Assembly: GCA_032191485.1 (NCBI GenBank) | Contig: JAVDOI010000007.1 | Span: 24,110,387-24,174,386, forward strand | Direction of reading: 5' to 3' | From: Leptoclinus maculatus | Lineage: Eukaryota; Chordata; Actinopteri; Perciformes; Stichaeidae | DNA length: 64,000 nucleotides | Shown here: in pieces, positions 35,619 to 55,418 of the stretch | How the letters are laid out: each line of letters opens with the position of its first letter | How positions within the stretch are numbered: the first letter of the stretch is position 1 | Notes under the pieces: model-generated | What the model was told of the DNA's origin: nothing | Database searches by the model: none | The model's input: the letters and a program-made list of their open reading frames with translations, nothing else | Program-made: the position numbers and the translations under genes

Positions 35619-38600
35619 GGATTTGTGTAACCCTGTAAACATGAAACGAATAAGCCTCATTCACTTATAGGTTAAATCAGGCAAAAGCTGATTTTATGCC
35701 GAGGTGGTTGTTGTCTCTATATCCCCCCCTCAGCCATTTTACTTTGCAGCAAATGTAGCCTCTCCCTGCCTCTGTTTGCCCCCACCTGCATCTGCAGCGA
35801 GAGCCTGATTTGGTTCAGCCCGCGCCCATTGAGGCTTTTCTGCCACGGAGCGTTTCATTCTTAACACGGGGAGGTTTAAAAATAACCAGGGATTCTGCTC
35901 CCTTTTTCACTTTTGACTTTGTGCTACTCTCGCTCTCACTCCTCTTCTCTCACTCACTCACATGTTCTTCTCCCTCCTCCTCCTCCTCTCCTTCACCGCC
36001 ATCTCTATTCTGTCTCTTTCTCCTTCACTCATTCGTTCTCTTGCTTCGCTCCAGTTCTATTTTTAGCCGCCCCTAGGATCCCTCCTCAGCCCCCCCCCCC
36101 TCACCCTCCCTACCCCACTTCACCCTCCTCTTCTCTGCTGCTCCATGTTCGTCATCACTCCCTCCTCTCTGCATCCCCTCTCATCTTGTCTTTTTCCTGC
36201 TCTCCAGCTCTTTGCCAGAGAATGTCCTCTACCTCTATTAATCTTTCATCAAGTCTTGCTGATAATATATTCATGATGCACGACTACGTGTGAGTGTATT
36301 TGTGAGTATCCCCGATCCCCCCTTATCACCCCCCCTTTTTTATTTATTTTTTCTCGTGTCCTTCCCCCCCAACCACACACTCCCTCTCTCCTCCTATCCA
36401 TCCTCCGTCAGTTAAGAAGGAGCTGGGGGTTGATGGGCAGTGAATGTTTAAAAATAGCCCTGCTTGCTTGACAAGGTGAGGAGAACTCTGAGCAGAGGAA
36501 GAACATCAGCTCCCTCTCTCGGCCTCTGTCCCCCTACGAATCGGCCGCTTTACCGTCGTCCTATGAAATCTTTCCTCTTTTGCCAAACTGTTCTGGTCCC
36601 CTCTGCTTTTCCACCATTCTTCCTCGCTCCACCGTTTGTCTAAACTGCAGATTGGCATGATTTTAACCTTGCCAGTCAGATAAACTTGAAAATCATATTG
36701 TTTTTGCATCGCAGGAGCTGCTCCCAGTGAGGCATCAGTGGGTGTTGAGGGCTTTGTGAATGCTATACTGTCTTTTATCTTTGTTCTGCTTCAATCTATA
36801 CCATCTTATCTCCGCCTCTGTACAATCTCCATCCCCTCTGTTGTCTTTGTAGCTCAATCTTTGTGATTTGACTCCTATCCATATTATCTTGCGTTGTAGT
36901 ATTTGCAAATCTGCCGCAAAAAAACGACTTCCCTCTTGTGGGCACCTTTTTTTTTTTTCAGAGGCTTTCCTTATTCGCAGGTGAATAGTGCTGCGAGGTG
37001 TGTCCGCCAATGGATTTGCTCCGCACTTGAGTCTTAAATTAACTCCACGTTCAGGCCCTGAGACATTATGGTGACACCTGGAAGCAGTCAAACCTGATGT
37101 GAAGGCGTGTTGCAAGCCTGTGAACAAAGACGATCACGTTTGTGTGCTTTTTTTTGATACGTATGACTTTTGTAAGATGCAAAGATGATAAGGGACGGTG
37201 AAGATGGATAGTAGATGTGCCAGAGTGATGCGTGACTCCATTCATTCTCAAGGAACATGAGCCATTCTTTCTTTTAACTTTTTTTAAGAGCACCTACTCC
37301 CTCATTCGTTGAACAGAAGTTGATTCGACTCCTGCCCCGGCTACATAGTGTGAGTGTCATGAAGAGAACCTATACTCACCACCTTTTTTCTTCTCTTCTG
37401 TCTCTCTCCAGTTGTGACGGGAGCCACGGATGGAATCGGGAAATCCTATGCGGAGGAGGTGAGGCTCCTGGACCCTTATTTATTTCATTTTTTTTTCCAC
37501 GGCGAAGCTGTGACTCATGCATCCACACACACACACACACACACACACTGTGTTCACTAATAGGCCACAGTAGGGGAGAGCTCTTACGGACCTATTGACG
37601 TGGAAGAGAGTCCTCACACACACACATGCACACACACTTCAACACAGGCTCGTCAACAAGAGCTCATACGGATGTAACGAGCACACGTTGAATAGGGGCT
37701 ACCCTGCCACGTGTTTGGCCCAAACTAGTGTGGGTGTGCTGGCTGGATAATATAGTCATGTAGGGGCCTTTGACTCATACTGTTGCTGCTACTGTGGAGC
37801 TAACGGTAGGCCAACATTTTACCCAGTGTATATAAATATATGTAAACATAAAACACAATGAAATGGAGGTAATAGTGCAATGATGCAGAGAGCAAGGAGT
37901 TAATATATTGTATGAAAAAGACTTCAGTGCCCAGAAATCACATATTTTTCTGTCTCCTCTCGCTGCCATCTGCATCTGCCAGCACTGTGTGTGACATTGT
38001 CCTCAATATAATAGACGATGTATAGATGATGGTCACACCTGTGCGTTCGTTACTAACGGTTTACTTCTTTTCTAGCTGGCTCGTCGAGGATTTGCCATGG
38101 TGTTGATCAGTCGTTCTCAGGACAAGCTGGAGGACGTGGCCAGGTCACTTGGTAAGTGTGTATAAATGTTTGTGTGTGTGCGTCTTCACAACATCATAGA
38201 AACCTGTTCGAGGTTAACAGTGAGTGGGCTTATTAGGATGTGTATGGGCAGGCGGTGACGCGCAACCTCCCACCCCGTCAACTACAGGGTTTCCTAGGCC
38301 CAGATAAGAGGGCCCCGATACCTTCTGCAGCAGGAGTTAGAAAAGAGTCAAAAAGAGAGAAAAGCATACGTTTATTTTAGGTGTTTCACTCTGTGAAAGT
38401 GTTGCCACGAAGGCGTTCGCTTCCTTTTTCAAAAAACAGTTTGTTTTACACAATCTCATTTTGTGAGTAGTTGCACTTTTCAGATTTATCTTCTAAATCC
38501 CATTTTTCACACTCTTTAGCATCTGCCAAGGTTTTTGAGAGCTGGTGAATTGGAAAAACGCAGCCAACATAGCAGGCTGTGTTTTACGTCGTCAAACATG

Positions 38601-41600
38601 TTGGATATCTTGCCTGATTTTTAAGAACCACCTGTTCATCCGAGGTATTTGTTGGAAACGAGCTTTCTTCATTCACGTCGACACAGTCGGAAAACGAGCA
38701 TCCTTATGAAAGGAAACAACTTTTTTCCCCTCCTCCTCTCTGGCCCATCTCCAGATTTGAACAAAGACTGAATGGTGTGTTCAAAAAGTGCCCTCTCCCT
38801 GACTCGCTCTTTTTCCATCTGTCTCTGACGTCTCCCACAGCGCAATTTCCCCTGTCGTGCTTCAAGTCCACAGAGAGGGGGCTGATGGGTAGTTGCGGGA
38901 TGCCAAACTCTGGCACTCCTCCCTCACGATTAGTCTGACAAAACCGCATGTAGCCGGGCAGCCCACCCTGCCCCACCTATAATGTCATTGTCATTGTAAT
39001 CTCTTATGTAAGTATCTCATTTGACTTTTGATCGCACCTACCTGGCAACCCGAGACTCCTCCAATTTGGCAACCTCGGCCTTAATGGTTCTCCTTACTTG
39101 CCACCGTGTCCGAAGCTGCTTTTATCATTTTCTTTGACATGGACTCAACGTGATCGTGATGTCTAAAAATAAACTGGATATAGATTTCAGAAAGGTTCCC
39201 AACCCTTTTCACCCCCTATTATTTTATTTTTTTTACTCTTATCCCTCTCAGGTTCCACTCTTTTAATCTTGTCTCAACTTTAAAAAATAAACTGTCACAC
39301 TACTGATCTTTGCCGAGGCACATCCCAGGAATTTTCCTCTTATAACTCCCTCCGCCACCTATCAGCTAAACGAGTCTTTGGACAATAAATTCTAATTGCA
39401 GCAGGCGCGTCAAACACGACGAGGGTGTGGAGGGAGGGTTAGAGGAGGATAGAGAAAGCTCTCTCGGCTGGTTTGTTGGTACGCAGTGCCCTCTTCAGTT
39501 CTGGTCTGACAGTGACTGGTTTCATCCTCCATTCATTTGAATAGATCCAGGGTTTTGAAACTGGGGATTGCTCTGTTGTTGGGCCATGTAATGCTGGCTG
39601 ATTTGTGACATACTCATGATGGTGAGTGTGTGTGTGGTGTGAAGGCAAGCTGAATAATCTTAAAGACCAAAAGCTCAGAAGGATGCATGTTTGTTTTCAC
39701 AACATTTCTAAAACTGAATTCCTACAGACTTTGTTCATTGCCCTGCCTGAATATCATTGTAACCTTTTTAAAGTTAATGGGACACCTGTTTCTCCCTTCC
39801 CAGAGGACCAGTATAAAGTGGAGACCAGGACCATTGCAGTTGACTTTGGCAAGGCGGACATCTACAACAAGATCGAGGAGGGGCTGGCTGGTCTAGAAGT
39901 TGGAGTTCTTGGTAAGTTTGCAGCGGGAGGTCAGCAGTATTCATAACTAGAAAATGTGCACGAAATTTTGACAGTGTGGCTTCTACTGCCCGAAGACGTC
40001 GCAATATACACGCCAATGTTACCGGTAGTGTCGTTCAGGTTCAATTGAGATAGCGCTTCTCTCTTTTCTGCGTTTTAGATTCATACTCTTGGATTGAATC
40101 TTGTATTTGTGGGGCTTTTATTTTGAAAGGGTGGGACTGGGTGGGGGAGAGAGGGGGAGAGACAGAATCATAATGTTTTACACTAAAATGACCGGCTTCA
40201 TCACATCAATCTCAAGCTCCTCTTCACTCTAGCGATGACATCACGCACTCTGAGCTGCGCAATACACACCCATTATAAAATCTGTAACAGACTCACATTT
40301 TCCTGAAACTTAATCTGTGACTTCATGAAAACTGTGCTAGCTATCAAAATGTCCATGTGGCTCAATAACGTCCAGCGTTTTGTCTACGTTTTAAACTTTA
40401 CGTTAATGTATGGCTAGTCAATATGGGTCCAAAGTTGAGTGTTCTTTTAGCTCTCTTCACGCCGAAACCCCATTCAAGTCAATGGGGCGACTTTGCTCCG
40501 TTGTTCGGGATTTTCGGGAAAACCGCTGGGCGAATCTCTGAGAAGAGTCATTGCACACCATTCCCGATCAGGCCGCACGTTTTGTTGTATTTTTTGCGCA
40601 GGTGTTGGCAACGCTGTGTGAGGAGAAGCAAATCAAACTTTCTGGCGGAAGATGGAGAATAAGTCGAATAGTCCCGCAGGATTACAGTCGGTGTGCTTTG
40701 GCACAAGCAGTTTTACTGCAAACTTCCTGCAAACACCTAACAACATATTGTTGAAATGTTAGGTGGTGACATATCCTGGTTCTCTCTGAACATCTGAGTA
40801 TTTCTATACATAACTCCTTTAATTCAGATACTTGAATTGACTTCTTTGAGGTTTTTCTGTCGGGTGAAGTTGGGAATGTGCTCCTTGTTGACTGAGGTTT
40901 GAGGTGTGGTTGAATCACTGTGGCGTTGTTGTGAAAGAGACAATAGTGCCAGAACAAAAAGGATGAATACTCTTTTGTGCCCGACAGTAAAACATTTTTG
41001 GGGCATGTGTTCTTTCTAAAAGTCTGAGAGACTTTTCAGAAAACATTTATTGAGACACCGACATCACGACTCGTGGTCAATGTTTAAAGTTGCATCGAAA
41101 TGTCAGCTGCTGGTGCCATTTCAGACGTTTAGACTCCAGAGTTCACATTGTACTTTTTAGTTGAACGCTGAAGGAACTCTTTGTCCTCTTTTTAATGATG
41201 CCAATTGTGCTCTACTGGTTGTAAGGTGTGGCTGCGTCTAGTGTGGAGTGAAATGCCTGTTTCTATTGGGTTAGCTTTTGCTGCCACCTAGTGGTAGAAA
41301 CCGGAGCTAGTTTTGTTACTCAAGCACCATTTTTTTTTTTTTTTTTTTGTAAAAACACTGTAGAATAATTGTTTTGTTTTTGTCCTCAACAGTAAACAAT
41401 GTTGGTGTGTCCTACCACTACCCGGAGTACTACCTCCAGATTCAAGATCTTGACAACGTGAGTGTCTTATTTCATCTTTATTTGCGAATGTAAATGATCT
41501 GATGCTGACAGCTAAGAGTGCAGTCTAAAAACAGCTGAGCTGACTCCAAGCCTGCGAACAAGAAAATGAATTAAAATGTATTGTCTTTGTCTCGTGCCCC

Positions 41601-42084
41601 ACATTGTTGTTATTTATTGCCTCAAGTTTACCAATCATCTGGTACCTTTTTTTTTTTTTTTTTTTTTAATATATATTTTGTGATCAGCTCTCTACTGTAT
41701 AGTACATAATCTTATATGTGGTTGTTTATGTGGTTGTTTATCTGTCTGGTGCTTTCTGCGTTTCAGTTCATCACAAACATGATCAACGTCAACGTCACCT
41801 CAGTGTGCCAGGTGAGTTTGTCTCCAACGACTCTGCACACTTTAGCAGGGGAGGAAATCTTCCCAAATACCTACAGCCCAGATATTTAGATCCGACCCCT
41901 TGTGTTTGTTCAAAGTTTTTGGTCCATGCATACAACTCTCTTCCCCCCCCCCCCCCCCTTTTTTGTTCTCCTCCTCTTCTTTTCCCTCCTCCTCTTCTGC
42001 TGTTTCTTCCATGGTACCTGCAGTGTCTCAGTTGTTCCCAAAGCAACGGTGGACTACACCAACGCTGTCTGTACTCGCCACCCA

Positions 42085-42145
<61 letters not shown>

Positions 42146-44845
42146 TTCTCTTTCTCTTTCTCTCTCTCTCTCTTTCCCTCCTTACTTTTAGTTTTTTTTT
42201 GTTGTTAAATAAAACTCTTTCCCAGTCCCTTAAGTCTCCTTGATGAGTTGTATCATTGTTTCTGTGTGGCTGCTGATGTTAACTGGGCTTGTGTTGTTGT
42301 TCTTTATAGATGACCCGTCTGGTGCTGCCCGGAATGACTGAGAGGTGAGTTAAATGATGGGCTTCCATGTTTTGCGACCTGACTGCAGTCAAACATCAGT
42401 GTTGTGATTGTGTGTGTGTTCCTTGCACAAGGAATCTGAAAATTAAACGCAACCTTGTTTTCCAAGAGCTGATATTTGGGGGATTACACTTTATAAAGAT
42501 GGCCCTTTCCATCACTGCATCTCTCTCTCTTTTCCTCTCCTCCTTTGTTCGCAATGCTGACAGGCTTTCAATTCACACAAAGTGCTCTTCCCACCCGATT
42601 GGCTGCTCTGTTCCCATGTGACTCCTGCTGGCCAATAGCAGCGCAGGCACATTTGGTGCCGTGTGAGGCTGGAGCGTCGCTCCACTACATCACTGCAGCA
42701 ACAGGCTGCCATGGCAACACACACGGCCACTACCACACAGTTCTAGTGTGTGTGGAACATCACTTTGTGTGTATTGTGAGTGTGCTGAATGTGTATAGAC
42801 ACAGGGTTCCCACTGGCATGGAAATCCTTTTTTTTTTTTTTTTCTTTTTTTTTTTTTTTTATATAAAGTTTGTGGATTTGAGGCAAAAATAAAATGAGGA
42901 CAGAAAATACGTTTATTGCACTGTTCTGGGATCAGTGCTTCACATCGTGAGGGAAGCCCTGTGGTGTAGATTGTGTTATGGCAGCAGCGTTTTTGAGCAG
43001 GCTTTCTTGATTTGACAAAATTCCAAATTAACTTTAGTCTTTGATTTTTATTCAGTCATTAAATCTACCTTGTTGTGTGTTTCTCAGGTCCAAAGGTGTT
43101 GTCCTGAACATCTCCTCCGCCAGCGGCATGTACCCCCTCCCTCTGCTTACACTCTATTCTTCCACAAAGGTATGTGCTACATCTTGTCCGTCACTCATAA
43201 TAGCTCGCAATTCTTCCCTTTTTTTTAAATTGCACTATTTGGCGCTTTTGATGACACCAGACTGACGTGATCAAATTTACCATCTTTTGTCCTTCTATGT
43301 GCAGGCCTTTGTGGATTTCTTCTCTCGTGGCCTTCAGGAGGAGTACAGGCGTCAGGGTATCATCATTCAGGTGAGTTTGGGGTTTGTTTAATGGAATTTT
43401 TTATTTTTTTATTTTGGACATGGATGTGTTCACAACTGTGAGGACGTATGTCAGGAACAGGGAACTGCTTTAACAACATTGTTTCCCATTAACTTTGAGA
43501 GATCGTAGCACTGTTTTATAGAACCTTTTGCCATAGACTCTGATATGATATACGATTTATCCATTTGATGATCCCTAATTGAATTCACTCAACAGATTTA
43601 GCTCAAAAGAAGTTACGAAATCCAACTTGTTGCTCTCAGCCTGTCCTGCCTGAAGCGCAATGCCATGAATACACATTCATGAATGATGCATTTTTACAGC
43701 GGGGGCATTTTTGAAAATATGTTGTCCACAAGAGGCTTGTTTGTTCTGTTTTTAGCACCTTCTGTAGTATTCACTCTTGTGCCACCTTGTGGTGGAAGTG
43801 TGTACAGCAGTTTCACCTCAGCAAACCCTGAGTGTGTTTTCACCTGATAACCCCAGTCATCAGCCAAGCTTACAGCAAAGATGTTATGGATTTTTTTTTT
43901 TTAAATGTGATTGAAGTATATCTGCCATTGATCAGAAGGACACATGATACAACTCTGTGCTGCAAATCTGGTGTTCAACTTTGACTTTGTTACTTAAATC
44001 AAGAAACAAGCGACTCGATGCTAACATGAGGCAAGACCAAGGAAAATGAAGTAGTTTGATTTGTACTTGGGCCCGCACTATGAGTTTGATTTGTTTGTCT
44101 CACGTTTTCCCTTTGACTTCCTGCAGAGCGTGCTGCCCTTCTTCGTGGCCACTAAAATGACTCGTATCAGGAAGCCCACCCTGGACAAGCCCACACCAGA
44201 GCGCTATGTGGCAGCTGAGCTCGCCACTGTGGGCCTGCAGGGCCAGACCAATGGCTATTTCCCACACGCCGTCATGGTAAGAAGTGGAAACCTCAAAATA
44301 CCTATAACTCCAATGTTGCTCTTAGTTTTGGGACGTCAGACTTGAGACTAAACTATCTGGCTCAGTATTTCAATCCACCTTTCAATTAAATGTATATTTA
44401 GTTGCGGCACACATCAGTGTACATCCAGGCTGTATTTTGTCTTGTATGTGGAAACTATTAATAATGCTGTAAAATAATGGAAATGGGAACATTTGATACA
44501 TTGCAAGTCATATCATTTGCACTTGTTTTTCCTTAAACAATGTTTTAGGTGCTATAAAATTAGTATAATTGACTTGAAACGTACCTTTTTCCAAGAAGTC
44601 TTGGAAAAGGGTTTTAATTATTTTTTTAATGTTAAGATAAAATATATATAAGAATGTGATTGCAAACGTAGGCACCTTTATTTATTGTGTTTCTTTCCTC
44701 GCAGGGTTGGCTGACCACCAAGCTGGTGCCGATTAACCTCGTCATCTTATTTGGAGCCAGAATGAACCGTCTGCAGCGTACCGGATACCTGCGGAGGAAG
44801 ATGCTGTGGGAGCAGAGGAACGGAGACAGTTTGAAAAACGATTAG
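26482..44845 (+). CDS. hsd17b12: Very-long-chain 3-oxoacyl-CoA reductase (17-beta-HSD type 12)
   Basis: Short-chain dehydrogenase of the ER membrane that reduces 3-ketoacyl-CoA to 3-hydroxyacyl-CoA with NADPH, the second step of fatty-acid elongation. Some family members also act on estrone. Eleven coding exons: 26482-26659, 37412-37458, 38076-38151, 39804-39911, 41393-41457, 41767-41811, 42310-42344, 43088-43169, 43305-43370, 44127-44276, 44705-44845. All introns are GT-AG with matching phases, giving 330 aa. Features are a hydrophobic anchor at residues 16-37, cofactor motif TGATDGIG (62-69), NADPH-type Ser87-Arg88, NNVG (138-141), catalytic Ser195, Tyr208 and Lys212 (YSSTK), and a second hydrophobic stretch at about 285-302. 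The start sits in a good context (CAACCATGA). The protein is about 18 residues longer than the 312-aa human protein, mostly at the C-terminus, which ends LKND rather than in a dilysine-type signal. Fish have two co-orthologues (a and b); I cannot say which this is. Confidence 0.96.
27033..27078. repeat. (GT)n with flanking G-rich runs
   Basis: G runs bracket a short GT array within hsd17b12 intron 1. Confidence 0.85.
30376..30425. repeat. Compound GA/GT microsatellite
   Basis: Short GAGA and GTGT tracts, then GA again, in hsd17b12 intron 1. Confidence 0.85.
30878..31530 (+). repeat. Local tandem duplication, copy 1 (contains a teleost repeat)
   Basis: It is matched by 31545-32013. Shared landmarks include TCTCGTGCTGCAACTTTT, ATTAATCGTTCGGTCTAT, GTCAGAAAATGCCCACAAGA, CAACAAGGGCATCGAGTGCA and GGACCACTAGCATATTT. 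The part from about 30935 to 31130 resembles a widespread fish interspersed repeat (ATTAATCG...TGTCAGAAAATG...TGTCCAACCAACAGTC). Copy 1 carries about 190 bases that are absent from copy 2. Confidence 0.85.
31545..32013 (+). repeat. Local tandem duplication, copy 2
   Basis: Direct-orientation copy of 30878-31530, with an estimated 10-15% divergence by eye and an internal deletion after TGTCCAACCAA. Both copies end at a TTCTACG(T/C)CGGTTTCA motif. Confidence 0.85.
32502..32573. repeat. 17-bp perfect inverted repeat, 38-nt loop
   Basis: CAGCAGGTGATTTCACT (32502-32518) pairs exactly with AGTGAAATCACCTGCTG (32557-32573). It lies in hsd17b12 intron 1. Confidence 0.92.
33768..33788. repeat. (CAGG)n short tandem repeat
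   Basis: About five CAGG units. A (GGGA)n run follows at about 33895-33920. Confidence 0.85.
34357..34407. repeat. (TG)n array inside a 13-bp inverted repeat
   Basis: CATTACATCTGTG (34357-34369) and CACAGATGTAATG (34395-34407) are perfect inverted arms around the TG array. Confidence 0.93.
35581..35614. repeat. (TG)n microsatellite
   Basis: TG dinucleotides in hsd17b12 intron 1. Confidence 0.93.
37523..37549. repeat. (CA)n microsatellite
   Basis: CA repeats about 65 bases downstream of hsd17b12 exon 2; a further short CA run lies at about 37614-37626. Confidence 0.92.
40240..40760. repeat. Possible interspersed repeat in hsd17b12 intron 4
   Basis: Phrases such as CCCATTCAAGTCAATGGGG and GTGTGCTTTGGCACAAGCAG resemble dispersed fish repeats by memory. 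Ends are not resolved and no coding content is seen. Confidence 0.35.
41639..41670. repeat. Poly-T run in hsd17b12 intron 5
   Basis: About 20 consecutive T followed by an AT-rich tail. Similar T runs lie at about 41331-41349 and 42828-42861. Confidence 0.85.
42087..42178. repeat. (CT)n microsatellite with TTTCTC interruptions
   Basis: Pure CT to about 42127, then mixed CTCTTT units. It lies in hsd17b12 intron 6 and is preceded by a C run at about 41944-41959. Confidence 0.93.
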
Positions 44846-46100
44846 GAAGATGGCTGACGAATCTTCAGGCAGCCCCTCTGTTCTGACCCGGCGCAGCGTT
44901 TAAGGAAAGCTGAGATTGTGTTTTGTATCGGTGTGGCTGATCCTCCTGGGTTACCTGAGATCTCGCGTGTGTGCCTTCAGTAAGTGCGCACGTCAAAGCG
45001 TGTGTATGACTGTGTTTAAAACCGCAAACTCTGCCCTGTTATGATTTGTCTGGAGAGAAATAGCCAAAGAAGGAATGGGGCTGAAATAAAAATGAATATG
45101 CTGCTCATGACAAGGAACATTAATACGTTTTGTCACTGACGCTGATGGTGGAGATAATGGAACAAAAAAATATATAGTGATTTGTTAACCCTGCTGTTGT
45201 AAGCAGTGGAAAATGGTGGTGGGCATCTTTTTATATATTTGTATAATTTATTTTATATTTTGTATGAACACACAAGCGAAACTCTGACCTTTTTAAGACT
45301 AGCTTTCAACCTAGTCCTGTTTACAAATCCACGAGCCATCTAACGATGGCAATTTCTGCTTTCTATCACGTCTGTTTACTTTCGTTACTGAACAGCCATT
45401 GTCATGCTTTGGTTCTTTCTTCCTTTGTTTTTTTTGTTTTTTTGTATGATCTTGCGTGTTAACAGAATACTTAAAATGATGCTTTGTGGTGGGTTGTTAT
45501 TGCACCAATGTTTTACCTGTCCTAAACCGAAGAGTTCTCATTAACCAAGTGTGGTATTCATCACAAGTGCCTTTCTACTGAGAATGAATGCAGGAAATGG
45601 TCAGACAAACAAGCATTTGCTGTCTGGTTCAGAAAGGCTGTAATTCAGCTGGTGCGATGTCCATGTGAACTACGCAGTTGTTCCATTTTGTGCCTTCTTT
45701 TTTTAATTAAAATGTAAACCTTAACAGACAAAGGAAAACCTCTAAACTGCTGTACAGTTCCTCCAGTGTGTTTTGAAAGGATTTCACAGGGATAAAGAAT
45801 ATACCCTACAGAGTTTAAAGTAAAAGGCTTCATACCTACAGACTGCTTCAAAAATAGGAGAACTGCTCCTCACACAGTTGGGGCATTGAGTACCCCATAC
45901 GACTTGGTCTGGCCTTTGCCTTTAACGAAGGGGTCTTGTGAATGCGTCTCCTTTTGTACAGGTCTTTTTTTTAAATATGTTTGAAAATTAAAATAATTAA
46001 ATTAGAATTTCTACATGTAAAATACACTGTTTACGTTTATATAACTGGCAACTTGTGTTTTCTACTGTTTGTTAATAAAAGTTCTGGCATACAGCACAGT
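44846..46100 (+). other. hsd17b12: hsd17b12 3' UTR
   Basis: The region after the TAG stop has no further coding frame. AATAAA occurs at 45085-45090 and again at 46074-46079. The second is followed within about 20-40 bases by a GT-rich stretch (GTGTTGTGTAATTGTGTTCC), so a cleavage site near 46095-46100 is the best guess, giving a 3' UTR of about 1.25 kb. A shorter form using the first signal is possible. Confidence 0.65.
46074..46079 (+). terminator. hsd17b12: hsd17b12 polyadenylation signal
   Basis: Canonical AATAAA with a downstream GT-rich element. Confidence 0.7.
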
Positions 46101-46225
46101 GTTGTGTAATTGTGTTCCTTTTTCTCCCACTAATAGCTGACATAATGACAGCTTTTGAGTTTTTTTGGGATGGTACTGTATATCATACTGGCTCAGCAGC
46201 ACAATAAACCCATTGAAATCCAGAC

Positions 46226-46330
46226 AGTGGTGGAAGAAGTACTCGTACTCTTTAATAAAAGTAGTAACGGTGTAAAAATACTAGTGTAGGTACAAGACCT
46301 GCATTAAATAAGTACTTAAATAATATATAC
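46226..46330 (+). repeat. Fragment of a widespread teleost repeat
   Basis: AGTGGTGGAAGAAGTACTCG, then AAAAGTAGTAACGGTGTAAA and ACAAGACCTGCATTAAA. This order matches a repeat I remember as abundant in percomorph fish. The 37-bp unit at 8565-8693 seems to derive from the same family. Confidence 0.65.
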
Positions 46331-46949
46331 TTATATTATAGATAAAAGTATGTATATTTATTTGCACATCTGGATCACATTAGCCAAAGACTGGAGGCAG
46401 AGAGACAAAGAATGGATTGTAAATATGGGGATCGGTTTGTATATATATATATATTGGGAGAAGGTCTGGATGCTTCCTCATGAATACCTAATTGTGAATA
46501 ATGTTAAGGAAGTGTCCTTCACACAATTATTTATAAATATCACCCTGCAAATGACTACATGAATACATTTTTAAAAAGACAAACAAACTGCTCTTTCTGT
46601 GATGAATACTAAGAAACAGGTTTCCCCTTTTTTTTGTAATCGTGCTCACACCACAATATTTTCTATGAGAAATTTGATAATGTTGGCACTTTCTTAATTT
46701 GGAACTGTAAATTGAACAATTAAAAATATATATATTTTGTTGTCTTATTGTAGCTGAGATATGTGAAATTAACAAAAGTTTGTCAAGACACTAAATATCT
46801 GCATGTTTTATAATATTTTACTATTAATACATTATTGTTCAATTTGTATGCTATCACTTGTATACCTAATCTGTATTATTATATCCTGTTTGTTTAAATA
46901 AAAAATAATTAAATTTTAAAAAGAACAGGAAGGAACCTATTCACGGATC
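46331..46949. other. Intergenic AT-rich spacer
   Basis: Very AT-rich with short TA runs (for example 46441-46455). No gene recognised. Confidence 0.55.
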
Positions 46950-47078
46950 TCAGTTCCGGGTAGGATTTGTTTTTTTGTAACACCCTTACCACGACTGTCA
47001 GATGTCTTCACTTATGTAGAGCAACGTTAGTCTTTTTTCTCTTTTAGCCTTAGTGTTGCGTTTTAGCAGCCGTTTTTG
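46950..47078 (+). promoter_or_regulatory. alkbh3: Proposed alkbh3 promoter and non-coding first exon
   Basis: A donor of good quality (TTTTTG|GTAAGTAG) ends a potential exon at 47078, with its GT at 47079-47080. CAGTTCCGGGTAG near 46950 contains an ETS-like TTCCGG. Because the exon holding the start codon begins at a splice acceptor (48119-48120) with only five untranslated bases, at least one upstream non-coding exon is required; this is the most likely one. The transcription start is not defined. Confidence 0.4.
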
Positions 47079-48120
47079 GTAAGTAGTTTAAAGATTTGGG
47101 TCAACATCAGTCAACGGAATATTTTTGTTTTTATTTTGACTTTTAAAAAGTGTTTTTGTATCTATAAGTAGGCTTAGCTAGCTTAGCATCGCGAGCTATC
47201 TTTACTTTATCAGTCAGAGTAGCTAATCATCAGTTACCTCGACTGGTAGCTTCAGAAATAATTTGTTGAAGGGCCTGAAATCCAACGTAACATAAGCAAT
47301 TATTATTATTATTATTTATTCATTAAGTTAGACCCATCACTGCATGTCAGAGTCAGGGTTTACTGACTTGTTTGGTGTCTTGGTGCATAACAATACCCAC
47401 ATTAAGAGGGAAAAAACAAGCATTACAAAAGTATGAATATAAGATGTACAATATAAAAAGGAAATGTATCAAAAATATGTTTTTTTCAAAAAGTTTAAAA
47501 GACCAGTAAATTACAGTATTTCAAACAAAGAATGGAATGTGTAAAATATTGACCCTCAAATATTTCAACAATAATGCAAATAATAATAATAATAATAGCA
47601 TATTTATCGGCAATCTTGTTTTTATTTTTTGAATGTCAGTTACGGCACAAGTTAATTTTCAGTGAGATGTATTATGTCTAAGTTCTTGTCAAACGGTGTA
47701 TTTTGATCTGCAGCTCTGAGGCAAAAAGCAGACCGACAAACAACATCAAATCTCACGCTATGAATCCAGCATATGATAATAACCCTTATAAAAACATATA
47801 TCATAGCAGACTAAGCATCACAAAGGACAACCAAACTAAAGCATCACCAAAGTTATTTGTACGGCTCGCTCAGTTGTGGTCGTCACTGCAGTCCATGAAC
47901 TCTACTGCTGGCAGACAGGTGCTATCTGTCCTCTATTTAAACATTACAATGTGTGGGTTGTCATCTATTATTGTGACAGAGGAAGCTCTGGGTTTTGTAG
48001 ATATTAAGTGTTTATTAGGACACATCTAGCGATCAGACGTCTGTATTTCTTTTGGTTTGTGCAGAGTTTGTTTCCATGTTGATGAAAGCTAATTCTTCTT
48101 CTTCTCTTGTCACTCCGCAG
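47079..48120. other. alkbh3: Proposed alkbh3 intron in the 5' UTR
   Basis: AT-rich, with (TAT)n/(TAA)n runs near 47298-47320 and 47577-47598. A second acceptor-like site (CTGCAG at 47708-47713) exists, but I see no convincing exon after it. Confidence 0.4.
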
Positions 48121-48125
48121 ATGTA

Positions 48126-55418
<7,293 letters not shown>

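Larger units (their letters stand above)
26660..37411 (+). other. hsd17b12: hsd17b12 intron 1 (10.75 kb)
   Basis: Donor GTGAGT after residue 59 and acceptor TCTCCAG before VTGATDG. By far the longest intron of the gene. It contains a local duplication (30878-32013), poly-C/G runs (about 30547-30567, 32614-32626, 33030-33050), a GC-richer segment at about 33690-34060 and long CT-rich fields (about 32820-33130, 35910-36420). Overlapping frames on both strands within it have no domain content. Confidence 0.85.

Noticed and set aside
35810..36293. Ser/Leu/Pro-rich frames
   Set aside because: The plus strand is strongly CT-rich here, which removes stops; composition explains the frames.
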